Notes under the pieces: generated by a model
Seen by the model: only the letters and a program-made list of their open reading frames with translations
The model's database searches: none
Told to the model about the DNA's origin: nothing
Position numbers and translations under genes: made by a program
Source of the DNA: Metopolophium dirhodum
Taxonomy: Eukaryota > Arthropoda > Insecta > Hemiptera > Aphididae
Length of the DNA: 64,000 nucleotides
NCBI RefSeq assembly: GCF_019925205.1
Contig: NC_083566.1
Span: 19,096,001-19,160,000, forward strand
Reading direction: 5' to 3'
Shown here: positions 63,225 to 64,000 of the stretch, one piece after another
How the letters are laid out: each line of letters opens with the position of its first letter
Position numbering within the stretch: position 1 is the first letter of the stretch

Positions 63225-63350
63225 AGGGGTGGGGGGGGGGAGGATATGGCTGATTTTTTAACATGCACTATTTCAAGGGCTCTTAACCTAAGGGGCGCAC
63301 CACTCTAAGGAGTAGTGACACAATTTCGTAAGGGGTGGGGGGGGGGGGAC
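63225..63350 (+). repeat. Duplicated G-rich tract
   Basis: AAGGGGTGGGGGGGGGG occurs near 63,224 and again, with a longer G run, at 63,331-63,348. Both could form G-quadruplexes. A CACTC...GAGTAGTG imperfect hairpin lies between them. No gene. Confidence 0.8.
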
Positions 63351-63734
63351 GTGAAAATGTTTAAAAAAAAACACGAATTTATTTAGTCATTTTGTTATTT
63401 AGGTAATACATATTAATTAATAGGTATTTCTTAATTTTTTTTTATTATTTTATTTGAAACATTATTTTTAAATATTGGGATCAATAAAACTATTTTTATA
63501 TAATTACTATTTTATATCAATTAGAATTAGTTTATAAACCAAGTAATAAATAAATGGTTACCAAGTAAAAAAACCGTTATCTATATTATAAATTTGAATT
63601 CAATTTACCGCATTTGCGTCTAGTAGAAACAAATAAATGTTTTTTTGAAGATAATGTTAAAATATCCATCATCCATCGGTTAGGACCATATATATATTTT
63701 CTATGATTGGGACGGTTAGGTTATAATTATAAAT

Positions 63735-64000
63735 AATCTATGGCAAATGACAATCGTTTGAGACGAACAGCGATTCCAATACGTACTCACATATTTCGTT
63801 CCATTCTGGTTATTAAGCTAGGTGCCTATTTTTATAAATGTCATTAATCTCAATACTTCCAGACTGAACTTTTGGATCGGAGATATGAAGACGCGCGCTG
63901 CATTTTGCTTGGCGGAGACGCACAGCTCTGACACTAGACAATATTATACACTCAAAGGGACCGCGTTTCGCCAGAAGAATAAATAATAACGTAAGTTTTG
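63735..64000 (+). other. Exon-like cassette, copy 3 (cut by window end)
   Basis: It begins AATCTATGGCAAATGACAAT and ends GCGTTTCGCCAGAAGAATAA...AACGTAAGTTTTG, with a donor at about 63,992. An ATG near 63,885 reads MKTRAAFCLAETHSSDTRQY then YTLKGTAFRQKNK and a stop just before the donor. The position of FRQKNK relative to the donor matches copies 1 and 2. The intron side is truncated by the window edge. Confidence 0.35.

Noticed and set aside
1..64000. CRISPR arrays, bacterial operons, prophage or symbiont DNA
   Set aside because: No spaced direct repeats, no Shine-Dalgarno-led gene runs and no dense coding; the base composition and introns are eukaryotic.

Overview
The window looks like nuclear DNA of an aphid or a close sternorrhynchan relative. 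It is very AT-rich, full of TA/TAA/AAT microsatellites and short TAGGTA/GTACCTAC words, and dense with small transposon relics. Translated fragments match insect hAT and Mutator-like (MULE) transposases, Jockey- and I/R1-type LINE ORF2 C-termini, and a decayed TGS1-like methyltransferase. I read no operons, bacterial genes or CRISPR arrays, and no clearly intact host gene. The lineage call is inference from composition and remembered repeat style, not a database match.

Layout. 1-10.4 kb: AT-rich non-coding DNA with copies of one dispersed repeat family (called family A here) at 1-305, 2128-2290 and 5113-5935. A CpG-richer block at 3.69-4.42 kb carries a possible small secreted ORF or first exon. 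10.45-10.73 kb: a tRNA-headed SINE. 11,986-16,108: the best-defined object, a 4.1 kb MULE with two 1,026-bp inverted arms that look identical and a perfect 9-bp target duplication. It holds a decayed two-exon transposase 5' part, a family A fragment and a nested hAT-like element. 16.4-18 kb: an old repeat ending in the GCGTTCAAACAAA / TTTATATATTAGTATAG signature. 20.8-22.2 kb: a long family A copy. 24.1-24.7 and 25.3-25.6 kb: two 5'-truncated LINE 3' ends. 25.9-27.07 kb: a GC-rich LTR-like block followed by a hAT transposase pseudogene. 28.0-28.6 kb: a foldback element with TA duplications. 29.5-41 kb: mostly unassigned DNA with microsatellites and a CpG-rich block. 41.6-42.07 kb: a Jockey LINE end with target duplications. 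43.86-44.98 kb: an intact-ended 468-bp hAT MITE followed by a minus-strand family A copy. 53.2-53.5 kb: a two-unit tandem repeat. 54.19-54.72 kb: a minus-strand TGS1-like pseudogene that keeps an intron. 55.1-56.4 kb: another long family A copy. 57.3-64.0 kb: three diverged copies of an exon-like cassette, each ending in the same splice-donor context, with a hAT-derived ORF (minus strand, 61.74-62.68 kb, one frameshift) between the second and third.

The genes do not form a pathway. The window reads as a transposon-rich intergenic region or very large intron. The observations most worth following are the near-perfect palindromic MULE, the repeated exon-like cassettes at the right end, the TGS1-like relic, the single-G frameshift in the hAT-derived ORF, and the GGCGACA/TGTCGCC palindrome cluster at 63.05-63.12 kb.
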